Positions 20,603 to 32,490 of a DNA stretch of 64,000 nt are shown piece after piece. The notes under the pieces are model-generated. The model was not told the DNA's origin. It saw nothing but the letters and a program-made list of their open reading frames with translations, and did no database searches. The translations under genes were made by a program, and so were the position numbers. Positions within the stretch are counted from its first letter, which is position 1; each line of letters starts with the position of its first letter. The DNA is from Xanthostigma xanthostigma (Eukaryota > Arthropoda > Insecta > Raphidioptera > Raphidiidae). The stretch is from NCBI GenBank assembly GCA_963575645.1, contig OY754464.1, positions 1,240,001 through 1,304,000 on the forward strand, read 5' to 3'.

Positions 20603-20965
20603 GGGGTGGCAAACATATGGCACGCGTGCCACAGGTGGCACGTGACAGATTATTACGGGCACGGCATTAATTGCAAAATCGAAATAATTAACAATATGCT
20701 AGATATTTTATGTTAGGCTAGACCAGGGGTTGGCGAGTCTATGACACGCGTGCCACAGGTGGCATGCGACAGATTATTACGAACACGGCATTGATAGAGG
20801 TGCAAAGTCGAAATAATTAAAAATATGCTAGATTTTTTATGTTAGGCTAGACCAGGGGTTGGCGAGTCTATGGCACGCGTGCCACAGGTGGCACGCGACA
20901 GATTATTGTTGGCACGGCATTTGATTGAGGTGCAAAATCGAAATAATTAAAAATATACTAGATGC
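20603..20965 (+). repeat. three tandem copies of a hAT-like element end
   Basis: The motif (A)GGGGTTGGCGAGTCTATG or GGGGTGGCAAACATATGG, then CACGCGTGCCACAGGTGGCA and GACAGATTATTA, recurs at about 20,605, 20,731 and 20,855, a period of about 125-131 bp. AGGGGTTGGCAAAC-like starts are typical of hAT elements. Only one type of end is amplified; no transposase is seen. Confidence 0.65.
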
Positions 20966-21401
20966 CGAAAACAATATTGTCTATCACCAAATAACGAAAA
21001 AATTTCATGGCGCTCAATGTATTAGCGAAATTATTTTTGCGTTTATAGTTTTCAGAAAATCATATAAAACCTCCGAATGGCCGTAGTTTCCAAACTAAAA
21101 GACATACAGACGTTTGCTTAAGCTCATTGAATTCAGCGTATTTTTTCTGTAAGCATAAATTTCAAAACTGAACGTTCAGCTTCAGTCATAGTTGTGTTCA
21201 ACACAATGCGAAAGCAATAACTGAAAAGAAAAATATACCTAAGTGAAATTGCGCAGGCATAATAAGTTTATAAAAACAGAAATTTTTTTAAAATGAATGT
21301 TTTATGATGCGTAAACAACAGGTGAGTTAAGTAAACATGGATGATAAAAGTCACTCAAAAGAACGAGGCAACGAAATACGTCTCTCACTCTAAAGCTAGA
21401 G

Positions 21402-22391
21402 CGTTGGTTCCCAACATTTTCTACTTACGACGCAAAATATTATCACAACTTTTTTCAATTTTTGATGTAAAACATCTAATGACGCGTTTGGTTTGGAGTA
21501 AAACCGTAAATAGGCGCGACACTTTTAAGGGACGTCGTTACGTTTGTGCGAGTTGGATTAAACGCGGCTTTAGTTGAAGGCGACATCTAGATAACAGGGC
21601 GCAATTTAGTTACTATAAGTGGACATTCCATGTAAAATCGACCGATAACATTGGAATCGACCCCTTCCGATTTGGATGAAATTTGATCAGAAGTTTTCTT
21701 TCACCCTTTAACGAAGTTTTACTAACGAAAATGAATTAAAAAATTTATTTCAAAAGTGTTGCAAAATTTATCATTTTTTGGAATCTTCCAAGTTTATTTT
21801 TTGAATATCTCGAAAACTATTATAGTTACAAAAATCGACCTTCGTTCATTTTAAAGAGGATATTTGGGGCTACAAAAAAAATATATCTGAAAAATAAATT
21901 TTGAAAAATCAAGAATTTGCAATATTTTCAATATTGCAAAATTGAATAAATCAAATTTTTTTGTAGACTACCTCTATCTGTTTTTAAAAAGACTTGAAAT
22001 TTTCAGATGTGTTTTTTATTTTCAAAAATATGAATTTTTGTATTTTGAAAAAAAAAATTATCAAATAGGTTTTTAATTTCATAATTTTGAGCAATAAGTA
22101 TCTAAACATGGCTTTAGTTGAAGGCAACATCTAGATAACAGAGTGAAATTTAGTTACTAGAATTTCGTTAGAAAAATGTGGATGTTAAAAAATTTAATTG
22201 ATATAGGTATTCAATTAAATTTTAACATCCGATTTTTTTATCGAAAAACTTTTTTGCACATCCCTAGATATTAACAAAATACTGTTTACATGTTTGACTT
22301 TTTATTTAAAAGCATTTCGTGAATATTTTGCGACGGGCATTACGAAACCGAATAAAATATTCCTCGCTATCCAAAGATTGGGAACCACTAT
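21402..22391. mobile_element. non-autonomous hAT-like element
   Basis: Starts GCGTTGGTTCCCAACATTTT and ends AAAGATTGGGAACCACTAT. TGGTTCCCAA at both ends, inverted, is a common hAT terminus. No transposase ORF is present. I could not confirm an 8-bp duplication, so exact borders are uncertain. Confidence 0.55.
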
Positions 22392-22399
22392 AACAAACC

Positions 22400-23270
22400 A
22401 TAATACCTATAGCGCATAGATATATCAATATTGAAAGTTTTTTTATATACCTACATTTTAAAAAAACATAAAAGAATTTTCCACAAAACTGCGTAGGAAT
22501 TGAAGTAGATTTTTACGCAAGACCAATTTCTCTGCGAGAGCTATTTTTATAAGCAGATGTTAAAACAAATCACCAATACGGGTTGCTCATAAATATTTAC
22601 ATTAAATAAAAATAATATATCACTGAAATATTTTTCATTTACATTATTCGGTTGGAATCTAAACACGTTTCTTGACGGGTCAATCGACGACTGTCGATTA
22701 GAAAATAATTTTAAAATAAATTAAATATGAAATCCAGTTTCCCTTGAAGTTCGACATATAGAGGTTCTGCTGCATTATTTTCACATTGAAAAAAAGTAAT
22801 ATGATTTTTTTTCAATAATAATATTCGCATTAATTCGTTACATCACTAATTTGCAAACAAAATAATATTGTTGCCTCTTAAAACAATAGCATTATTTAGG
22901 CACAAGAAATACAATTCATTATAGAATTGACTAACATAAATATTATACATAACATACTAAATACACAGCCGACACAGCCAATGCATTAAAAATCTAATAA
23001 TATTTTACAATTGACAAGGTTGTGTATTTTATTCGTGCTGCTAGTCATTCTTTCAACAAAAACACTAGCAGTATGTATGTTATAGTCAAAGGAATTTTAA
23101 ATCATATATATTAATACGCTAAGGTTTTAAGATGTTTGCCTCCCATTTTAGAAAAAACCACACAATTTCTCTACATAAATTATATATCATTTTACAGATA
23201 ATTGCTTGCTCTACTGACATCGACAACTAAAAATGTATTATTGCTATTGTTCTTGTAAATTAATTAAATT
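22400..23270. other. no feature recognised
   Basis: AT-rich sequence without a supported gene or matched repeat. Confidence 0.4.
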
Positions 23271-23279
23271 AATAAAACT

Positions 23280-23560
23280 CTGAACAACGTCTGCCATCTG
23301 ACGGCGTAACGTTAACACTTCGATCTGTCATCTGACCTTTATATTGTAAAATGTAAATACTGCATACTGCCATCTGACGGCTTTAATTTTGAGCAACGAG
23401 CAACGCTGAACAACGTCACAACAATGCTGCATGATGCCATCTGACGGCTTAGCTTAACGCTTTTGCTACTTGCGCCTCTATATGACAATTTTAGTAGAAT
23501 ATTTCTTCGATCTGTCATCTGAGCTTCATATTGTAATACAACAAAAAGAAGAACGTTATA
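23280..23560. repeat. dispersed short repeats around GCCATCTGACGGC
   Basis: GCCATCTGACGGC occurs at about 23,290, 23,369 and 23,437, with related TGTCATCTGA at about 23,325 and 23,515 and AACAACGTC nearby. The spacing is irregular. It may be remnants of one MITE. Confidence 0.5.
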
Positions 23561-23878
23561 AGCAGTGTGCAAAATTAGAAACGAATTGAATACCTGCAAT
23601 CATATTTAAAAAATAATTTTGTAAAGTGATAATTATTATACTTATTTAGTGCGAATATATCGCACAGGTCACGCTAGTAAAGATATATTTCTATTCTATT
23701 TTATTCTATTCTTCTTAGTTCTTGGAATAACTGGTTCATCCTAGGTTAGACCAACGCCATTTCCGCAAACCCCGAAATAGATTCCAATTTCGGCCTTTGA
23801 CTGATATATTTTTAAATCCTTGATTAACGTCTGAATAGAACTCTTCAAATAAATAAAATTGTCGACCAATTATATTGG

Positions 23879-24130
23879 CAAAAAATAATATAAAAATATA
23901 AATCAATATAACAAAAGATGACGTTTCGATCCAGATTTGGATCTTCTTCAGAAATGTCTAAAAAATATAAAAAATAATTGGTATTAGCTAGATACTTATT
24001 TTCTAATAGAATGCAAAATAAGTAGCTAATACTAATTTTTTATTTTTTAGATATTTCTGAAGAAGATCCAAATCTGGATCGAAACGTCACCTTTTGTTAT
24101 ATTGATTTATATTTTTATATTATTTTTTGT
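23879..24130. mobile_element. foldback repeat with GAAACGTC motif
   Basis: A near-perfect palindrome with arms of about 115 bp: AACAAAAGATGACGTTTCG, ATCCAGATTTGGATCTTC on the left is mirrored by GAAGATCCAAATCTGGATC, GAAACGTCACCTTTTGTT on the right. Within each arm GATCC...GGATC makes a smaller stem-loop. No ORF. The CTGAAGA...GAAAC order recalls the hammerhead-like motif in Penelope-type repeats, but see findings. Confidence 0.75.
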
Positions 24131-24344
24131 CAAACCTAGAAGTACCCAACTTTTTAGTCAAACATCAAAAGCAAAATAATCTGTTTCGGACTTTGTCTAG
24201 TCTATCCTAGAAGCGACTAAGGCAAATTCGTCAACAAGGACAGAAAATACTTCAACCGGAGAAAAAGCTAAAGATCACCACATTGACAAAGTCCCTGGGC
24301 CGTTGTCACTACAGATTAGGGACGAAACACGGAATAAACACATT

Positions 24345-24757
24345 TTCTTCATACCTTGATCGAAAGTGCCTACTTCCGGCACCAATTGTAAGGCAGAAAG
24401 TATAACATTTACTCCTTGGTGGGAAGTTCGTACGTTCGGGCGGTCGTAAAGCAAAAACAACCAATCAACTGTTGTTTAGATGTCGTTTCCATATAGCAAC
24501 ACTATTACATTTAAGCTAATAATCGCGAACAGCTGTCATTTGTGTATTTACGCATAAATTCAAAACTTGCTTGGAATTTATCTGTGTTTTTATGTACTTA
24601 ATACGTAATTAATTAATGTATTTAATAAGCGTGCTTACGACCGAGACATGAAGAAAAATAGTATACACCACACTGGCCGAAGGTGTGATAACCTTGCCCT
24701 TTCGGCGCGCAGGGCAAGAATATCACACTTTCAGCCCTTGTGATGTAATATACTATT
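24345..24757 (+). repeat. family D repeat, copy 2
   Basis: TCGAAAGTGCCTACTTCCGG, CAACTGTTGTTTAGATGTCG and TTAATACGTAATTAATTAAT match 2250-2560. A shortened terminal hairpin, ACACCACACTGGCCGAAGGTG, with its mirror, ends at about 24,757. Confidence 0.65.
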
Positions 24758-25448
24758 TTTGCTAGGAATCAGATACAAGAATGCAAAGAGAAATTTCTTA
24801 ATTTCGAAGATGTGCCCGACTTTCAGCTAAGGGAGGTTAGTACAAAATATTCTAAGTTTGAGGGCCAAGGCTTTATAAAATGCCACTTGTAATAAAAAAT
24901 ACTCCTCAAAAATATGCTTTTATTATACCTAATCTAACAAATTAACACATTCCTAGACCTAATTTAGGTCTGACTACAGGTCAAACCCCGATTTCCTCAA
25001 ATTGAGTTTCGCCATTTGACTATAGGATTATAGACAAAAATTCGTTAGTCAAAGAAAAACGCAATTAATTTGGACTTTGACTAGACGTTATGTCAGACCT
25101 GAGATTTGACTAGCCAAACCTAGGAGCGTCAGAGCTTCGATATTTGACTAGAACATATATATCAAACACTTGACATTCATACAATTGTAAAAGCTTGGTC
25201 TTACTTAATGCACGGCACTTGTTCAACAGCAGGTATACAAGATGCAACTATAGACTATGTACACGGAGGAGAAATGTAGAAGCATTCATTGCGGCAGAGA
25301 TCATAACATTGAGCGAGAAACCGTTGCTTCTATATAATTATTGTATTCAAATCTTTGATTAACGTCTAATTACTCTTCAATAAATAACAATTTTTTTTCA
25401 CTAAAAATGTTTGATTCACAAAAAAACTTACACATTTTTATTTATTAC

Positions 25449-26026
25449 TAGCCGTCCCGCTTGGTTTCACCCGGGTGCAAAAGAGGGACATGAGTACACG
25501 CATCCATCTTCGTTTACCGAGATGAATGTTCTGTCCTGCAAACTTCATGATGATCGGAGTTACCGTTCAAAAGTTTTTGTCGAACGGACAAATTTTGAGT
25601 TACATTTTTCATTGATGCTCCGCTCCTATTGGTCGTAGCGTGATATTATATATAGCCTTCCTCAATAAATGGACTATCCAACAAAAAATGTTTTTTTTTT
25701 CAATTCGAACCAGTAGTTTCTGAGATTTGCGCGTTCAACCAAACAAACGAACAAGCTCTTCAGCTTTTATAAGCAGAAAAAAGTGATGAAAACTGAAAAT
25801 TCGCTCTAGGAATCTTTAAAACTATTCAATTACAGACTAAGTTACGATTTTTTTTATTTGAATTAATTGAGCTAACGTCTGTATAATTCATTAAAAAAAC
25901 AACTCTCGCAGTATGTGGATTTTGTAATCCGTTACTATATATACAGACACCGGACAACCATACCATAATGATATGTAAAATATATTATAAACAAACTCTT
26001 CAGTTTTATATATTAGTATAGATATA
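25449..26026 (+). repeat. retroelement family R copy
   Basis: From ACTAGCCGTCCCGCTTGGTT and CACCCGGGTG through CGGAGTTACCGTTCAAAAGT and CTCCGCTCCTATTGGTCGTA to a TATTAGTATAGATATAGATA tail. An RTE-type LINE or a SINE that shares its 3' end are both possible. The tail is the insertion point of the next element. Confidence 0.65.
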
Positions 26027-26034
26027 GATATAGA

Positions 26035-27099
26035 CAGAGCCCTCGTAAGGCCTCACGCCGCCCGCGTGCGGATTCATAATTGACGCCCCTTATTGGGGAT
26101 AAACTCACTAGACGATATGTCAAATTGAAAAACGTTAAAAATCCGAAATAACTAATACTGTAAATAGAAACTTTGTTTCGTTGTCTTTTTGCAAATACTT
26201 CTTCATAGAATCAGACATTTTGTTTTTTTCTTCTTGCCTAATTTTCTTAAGTTGCCGAAATTGTGCACCCGAAGGTTTTTTTCTTTCATTACTTTCCTGA
26301 AATGCAACAATGCTTCACTTCACATCGTCATTACAAAACGATTTGGACAGGTAAAAATACTAATAAGATAATTAATTTTTTGAAACAAATAAAAATGTGA
26401 AAAATGTAACAGTAAAAGATACTTTACAAATGATAGGCTAAAAGTGAAAATGAGTCAAATTTTTAATCAGGACAAAAGCGGGATGAAATAATGAAATATA
26501 TTCAATTAAACAGTGAATTTTGAAAATTCACTCCGTACAGAGTGAACTTCAAAAATTCTCTCTTCACGCTAAAAAAAATCACTCCGCGGAGTAAACTGTT
26601 CTCTACAAAAACAGTATACTCCGTGCGATTTTTCACGGCGTTCTTCTCCTGTCGTACTTATGAATGAGGGAAAAATTTAGTTTCACCGCTGAGCTGAGAA
26701 AATTCATTAAGTCAAAATAATCATTAGTTTATCAATTAGTAAAAAGTATTTGTTGATTGAAAAATACTTTACTTTACTCGCACTCTTGCAGGAATCGACA
26801 GGAAAATTCAAGATATAAACATACGATAGGGGCGCCCTGTCTACGCGCTGATGTGAACTAACTATCGAATCGAAAACTGCGCGCGAAATATTTCGAATTC
26901 GAATTTCATTAAAAAATAAATAACTACTCGTAAGAGTTTGTCACGCAGGCTTGAGTATGCAAATAAAATTGATATAATATCAGTTATATATTTTTTCTAT
27001 ACAGCACAAAAAACATATCACAACTAGGCCATTTGCCGCCCCTTGAATGTGCCGCCCGCGTGCATCGCACACATCGCACTATAGGGCGCGAGGGCCCTG
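26035..27099. mobile_element. non-autonomous hAT element with 8-bp duplication
   Basis: Termini CAGAGCCCTCG and CGAGGGCCCTG. Flanked by GATATAGA on both sides (26,027-26,034 and 27,100-27,107), though the flank is a simple GATATA repeat, so the duplication is less informative than usual. Subterminal GCCGCCCGCGTGC occurs at both ends. A palindrome of ACTCCG / CGGAGT blocks lies at 26,510-26,645. No transposase ORF. Confidence 0.7.
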
Positions 27100-27109
27100 G
27101 ATATAGATA

Positions 27110-27690
27110 TAGAAGTGTATAGATTAAACTAATTACTAATCTTCTTTTTTTTAATTATTCATTTATTTATTGATCAGTTCTCGCCTAAAATAGATATGAA
27201 CACGATCAATAGCGCTTCAACCCTACCGCATAGTTATATTAGACAAGCTGTACCTATCTTTATATTGAAAGAATGTTCTTCACTTATGAGATTTATAGTA
27301 AAACACCCAATATAATAGATAATGTGTAATTGGTTAATGGATTGTGTTAGTTAATTCATAGGTCACCTAAGGCTGTCATGTTCATTATACATAAAACAGA
27401 GCTAAATAAAATGTCTGTAATATATGTCATGCCTTTATTTATAGCCTTTCAAATTCACACGAATAGCTTCTATGAGTGACTTCCAGCAACGGTTTTTTAG
27501 AACTGTTGCTGGAAAAGCCTCAGTTCTAAAAATAACAATAGTTCATAATAGTTGGCAAAACCAAAAGTGCACATCCCGCAAGTTTTCCACTGTACATATT
27601 ATAATGAAAAAAAATTGAGAAAATAGATTTAAAAAAAAAAACAATTAAAAAAATAGAAAAAAAAATAAAAATAAAATGGAATAGAAAAAA
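27110..27690. other. no gene recognised
   Basis: AT-rich, ends in an A-rich stretch (27,600-27,695). On the minus strand that stretch follows the tRNA-like sequence as a series of T runs. Confidence 0.4.
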
Positions 27691-27703
27691 AAATATTACT
27701 TGG

Positions 27704-27775
27704 TGTCAGCGGGAATCGAACTCGGCACCTTGCTATTACTGGACTACGCGTTTAACCACTCGGCCATTCTGATAT
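27704..27775 (-). repeat. tRNA-Leu/Ser-like sequence, probable SINE head or pseudogene
   Basis: On the minus strand it reads ATGGCCGAGTGGTTAAACGC (A box and D arm) and GGTGCCGAGTTCGATTCCCG (T arm and B box), with partial acceptor pairing (TCAG/CTGA). The anticodon loop is not convincing. Long T runs follow, which are Pol III stop signals or a retroposon tail. Confidence 0.55.
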
Positions 27776-28291
27776 CCCAGCTTGCGTTGTTATTATGGTA
27801 TAGAAGTGGAGCAGTTATTCTACGTAATACACTACATTACAATAACAGTAATAGGTATTTTTTTGTTTTTTTAAGGTTTTTTATTTTAACTATTAGCTGT
27901 CAAAAATAATAAAATAAAACTGTTTATAAAAATTAAACTACTGAACACATTTATGTGAATTTAAATAGGGTTCTGGTCTGATAGTAAACAAAGTGAATAA
28001 AATATAACCCAAGGCAATCCGACCAAAATTGCGATCTGTAGAGTCGTGACGTACGTACATACGTACATCCGTACATACGTACAGACCAACCGACAACTGC
28101 TGTTTGTAACTTTCAATTACAATTTTAATAGTATTTATGAACTCGAATTGATTTAAAAATGGTTCTGTTTTATAGATCAGAATCTCCTCTTTTCAAAAAG
28201 CTTCAATTTGAATGGATTTCGTGTGAAATTAACTTAGATATAACTTCTTATATGAACGAAAGTCAGCTCTGACGCTCAAAGCGATAATAAA

Positions 28292-28321
28292 GCACATACC
28301 GCTAATTTAGCGGTATGTGCA
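28292..28321. repeat. perfect small hairpin
   Basis: GCACATACCGCTAA followed at once by its mirror TTAGCGGTATGTGC, a stem of about 14 bp with almost no loop. The role is unknown. Confidence 0.7.
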
Positions 28322-28346
28322 ATACTATATGCAGTAAAATAATTAC

Positions 28347-28693
28347 TAGAGCAGTAACAAATCGTATGTATTCGTTACTGAGTAACAGGTACATCGTCTG
28401 ACTCGAAGTAACGAATCGTTACTTACAAATTCATTTCGTTACTCGCATTTGTCGTATCCATGTCAGTTCGACTCGTTTGATGCGGTTATACGTTATACGA
28501 ACGAAGTCATACCGTATCACGTATGCGACGCGCCTCGATGCGATGGTACATGCTTGATGCTGTTAGTACACGATTGTATGTCGTTATGAAAAGTAACGAG
28601 TAACGTAACGATACGAAAGTAACGGGTAGGTACTGGTTGTTTAAGTAACGAATACATACGGGTACACAATTTCTCGTTACTTTTACAGCTCTA
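28347..28693. mobile_element. hAT-type MITE with exact 8-bp target duplication
   Basis: Ends TAGAGCAGTAAC and GTTAC-rich TTTTACAGCTCTA are imperfect inverts. Both sides carry ATAATTAC (28,339-28,346 and 28,694-28,701). The interior is full of GTAACG/CGTTAC motifs. No ORF, 347 bp. Confidence 0.85.
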
Positions 28694-28734
28694 ATAATTA
28701 CGGTATTAACAGGTTTAAAAAAAAGCAAGCAGCT

Positions 28735-28920
28735 TTGAGGTTATACGTAAAAACACGAATGACAGCGACTATTAGTTAAAATGTAATATGGTTACTATGG
28801 AAACGACATCTAAACAACAGTTGATAGGTTATTTTTTTCTTTACTGGCGCCCGAACGTACGTACTTCCCGCATCAGTGCGTGCAATCCCACCAATGCGTA
28901 GATGTTATACTTTCTGAATG
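28735..28920 (-). repeat. family D repeat, copy 3, partial
   Basis: Inverse of the family D middle: GTTATACGTAAAAACACGAA, GGAAACGACATCTAAACAAC and CCGAACGTACGTACTTCCCG. The terminal hairpins are missing. Confidence 0.65.
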
Positions 28921-29455
28921 AATAAAATTATCGACCAATTTTTCAGACAAATATATTAACAAAAAATATGTAAATTCAATAAGCGAATTAAATTAATTAA
29001 TTATTTTTTATATTTTTAGATCAGTTCTGAATGATCCTAAGAAAGTAGATTTGATCATAAATCCACTTTCTTAGGAGTGGATTGGAGAGGGTGCAATTGG
29101 TCAAAAATTTCTGCCGCTGGTATTTCCCGGTCACTTGGCTCTAACATAACCTAAAAACGAAGCGGCAGACATTTTTTTTTAAATTTTAACCCGTTTTTTA
29201 CCCCCTTTGAAATTTTTTATGCCTCCTATCTTAAAATGGGCCCAGATTCCGCCTATATATCATATAAGAAAAAATGCTCTAAATTACTTATCTAGCTTAT
29301 GTATCAAGTGACAGAAGTTTGGGACGACATGCTTTCTTTACGCGTCAGCTCCTAACTATTAGAATATAATACAAAATTTGACAGCATTGAAACTGTACCT
29401 GATACCCGTACCTCCACCGTCACTACCCATACTCCACCATGTATACCCAACTCCA

Positions 29456-30045
29456 TTAATATCATAGATATATATATTAATAGATAGCGGATGCCTATCC
29501 TTGAGCATTGTGCGGAATGGTTCCAATTAGAAGCCATATGGAGGCCATTTTGTACGTGGAAAACGCCGTAAAATGATTAAATATTCTATAATATGATGTT
29601 AATGAAAAAACAATAAAACTCGCAGTAAACAGTGATATTTCGCTCCAAAACCTATTTTTATATTGAAACGTTTAAAAAATTACAAATCTAAGCATAAATA
29701 TAATACAAAAGCTTAGAACATTTTACATTGTCAGATTGGCATCAATGCTTGTCAACCTTGATGCCAAATTGAGAATGCAAAGTGTTCTAAGCTTTTACAT
29801 TATATTTATGCTCAATTTTGTAATTTTTGAAACGTTTCAGTATAAAAATAGGTTTTGGAGCGAAATATCACTGTTTACCGTAAGTTTTGTTGTTTTTCTC
29901 AATAAAATCGTATTATAGAATAATTAATATTTTTGAATCTCGCGCGCTTGTTACGGCGTTTTCCACATACAAAATGGCTTCTAAAAGATACAGGAGGCGC
30001 TAGTGTATCCGCAATCTAATAAATATATATATCTATGATTAATAT
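29456..30045. mobile_element. foldback element, arms about 280 bp
   Basis: The left arm (29,456-29,735) and right arm (about 29,762-30,045) mirror each other: ATCATAGATATATATATTAA with ATATATATATCTATGATTAA, TACGTGGAAAACGCCGTAA with TTACGGCGTTTTCCACATAC, and ATTTCGCTCCAAAACC with GGTTTTGGAGCGAAAT. The loop is short (TTGGCATCAATGCTTG). The arms differ at many places, so it is older than the 6.8-kb foldback. Confidence 0.75.
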
Positions 30046-30049
30046 CTTC

Positions 30050-31020
30050 ACTCTTGCAACTACTACACATATAACACATCCGGGGAGGAAGAGGATATGG
30101 GGAGTAGGGGTTAAATCCACCCCAAAGTATGGAATCCAAAAGAAAGAGACGCCGTTCGAACGAATGAGTTCAGATTGCTACAAATTGTTGTACACTCTAT
30201 ATGGACAATGTTATTCTTTAATTAATTTAACGCCAGACTCTAACATTTAAGGCAAGTGTAATTAAATTTGGGTCGCCGCTCTACAGTGTTCAACCTTTAT
30301 ACAGGCTGTTCCACTATTAAATTAATTCTGGGTTGCAGAAAGCATTGTAGAAAATTTCAGACCCGGATTTAGGTGGAGTCAAACCGGAGCACCTGCCCCG
30401 GGAGGCAATTTCAGGCGCGCAAAAATCATAATATAATATGGTTGAAAACCACACCCAATCTGTCCTTTTTCCGATTTACTCAATCTGCTTGTTTTCTGAC
30501 GGTTTCCCGTTCACGAAAAAATGCCAACCATTATTTGTGAGTAATTTATTTTAAACGCTGGAGAGAGAGAGAGAGCCATTATCAAGTTTCTGCCCCGGTT
30601 CGAAAAAATCGTAGATACGGGGCTGGAAAATTTGACATTAATCTAAAATTGTGGTAAAACATATTTGTAAAAATGTTGGTCAATCCTGATCGAAAAATAA
30701 ATGATCGATTTAAACGATATATTTTATTAAAGTGTGTGGACATGTGACAATAAATAAATTGTAATTATATAATTATGATTAAAACCTAAACACATTGCTA
30801 TTTATTCATATTTCTTATACATATTTTTTCAAGCGTTGTTTTATTTACTTTTTTTTTAGTTTTCAATAATTATTTTTTTTATTTTTGAAATATTTTTTCA
30901 ATTTTTTTTGAAGTGAATACTTCTTTAAAAACGGGGGTAAACTTATTTCCCTATGTAACAGAATTTGTCACGAAATTGTACTATTTTAGTAACCCTATAT
31001 AAACAATTAGTTTTTGTAAA
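30050..31020. other. no gene recognised
   Basis: No supported CDS. A (GA)n microsatellite of eight or so units lies at about 30,562-30,576. Confidence 0.4.
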
Positions 31021-31026
31021 CATTAT

Positions 31027-31100
31027 TTAGTAGCTCAGTGGTACCTATTAGTAGAATGCTGGCATGCCAAGCGGCCGGTCCGGGTTCGATTACCGTCAGG
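31027..31100 (+). repeat. tRNA-like sequence, probable SINE head or pseudogene
   Basis: TAGCTCAGTGGTACC resembles a D arm and A box, and GTCCGGGTTCGATTACC a T arm and B box. The anticodon arm is not regular. T-rich runs follow from 31,113, as in the two other tRNA-like sequences at 27.7 and 37.4 kb. Confidence 0.55.
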
Positions 31101-31309
31101 TGCGCGCAACCATTTGGTTTTTGTATTTTTTTTTTTAATTATTTTTAATTCGACTATAATTTATCAGAATAATACTAGAGTTAAAAAAACAATATTTGCA
31201 GTAAACCTGCGAAAATAAAAAAAAACAATATTTGCAGTAACTCGGCGAAAATTTTGTTGTCTGCTTGTGTTTTCTTATTTATTATTTGCAGTAAACCTGC
31301 GAAAAAGTT

Positions 31310-31565
31310 AAAAATGTGTTACGAGAACGCATTACAGAAGTGAAACTTCTAGTTACAAATCATACGATTGCATTTGGACAAGTCGTATATCATACCTAAT
31401 GGCCTTGCTGCCGAAGCCTCACAAAAAAAAAAAAAAATTTGGACAAGTGGAAAAAATGCGTTACGATTAATTTTTGTTTAATAAACCTATTATATATAAA
31501 CAATCGTATGATTTGCAACTAGAGTATCACTTCTGCAATGCGTTCTCGTAACACATTTTTAATTT
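31310..31565. repeat. inverted repeat, arms about 70 bp
   Basis: AAAATGTGTTACGAGAACGC through CAAATCATACGATTG is mirrored at 31,495-31,562 (CAATCGTATGATTTGCAACT through GCGTTCTCGTAACACATTTT). Upstream, ATTTGCAGTAAACCTGCGAA is repeated directly (31,193, 31,231 degenerate, 31,281). Confidence 0.65.
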
Positions 31566-31917
31566 TTTTTTCAATTTTTTTTATTTTTAGCTATATAAAG
31601 AATTAAAATTGTTTATTTAACAATGAGATAGACTTCGTCTATTATCATAATCACTGTCTGTCCAAATATGTAATAACTTTTGAAAATGGCGCTGTACAGT
31701 AAAACAGAAATGATCTTCTATTGTTCACTGTTATGAAACGTTTCGAATAATCATTTCTATTGTTTTTCTTAAACGTTTGCTCTATTTTCCGTCAATGTTT
31801 TTGTGTGCCATTTACATTGTATAGAGAGATACGCTGCAATCATATAGTATATTTATAAAGTTCTATATGGCGCATTCTGTTTCAAAAAGTGTAACCAACA
31901 TATTGAAAGAGAAAACC

Positions 31918-32490
31918 ATGGCCTTATTCATCAAACACTATTAAAGATAGAAATTACTAAACTTGGAACACATTTATTCGTTACAATAAAATTTACTTTC
32001 AATTCACCAACCAAATTATCAGGTTAAAAATAGTTAGTTGAAGAATAAATACACATTACACCATACTCCTTGCTGTTTTTGTTGAATATTGTGACAATTA
32101 CTTAAAAATCCGACCGATGGCGTTAGTGTAAACGTCAAATAAAAGTTTCATTAAAATAATAATGTTTTATCCTAACCCAATTGCACACAAAACTTCCACT
32201 TGCTTTATGCTTTACAACACAAAAGTTTAAAAAACAACACAAATAAATTTACAAGATTAAACCGCAGATATAAATACTTCACGTGTATAAGTTAGGTATT
32301 ATGATCTATGTGGCGGCCATGATTATTTTCTCAGGCGAATAAATATTTATACCCGACAATTGGGACAGAATAGATTCATACCTGCAGTAAACATTATTAT
32401 GCTTGGTGAATTGAATTATAGCGATTTATTCGGAGGAATGAAACAAATGAACTGAATAAATAACTACTTACGTTCGGTGAATATGGTCAT
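31918..32490 (-). mobile_element. family B MITE, copy 3
   Basis: ATGGCCTTATTCATCAAACA to CGTTCGGTGAATATGGTCAT. Internal CCGACCGATGGCGTTAGTGT and TGATCTATGTGGCGGCCATG blocks match the other copies. Confidence 0.85.

Noticed and set aside
31027..31100. Functional tRNA gene
   Set aside because: D and T arms are visible, but no regular acceptor pairing or anticodon stem can be drawn.
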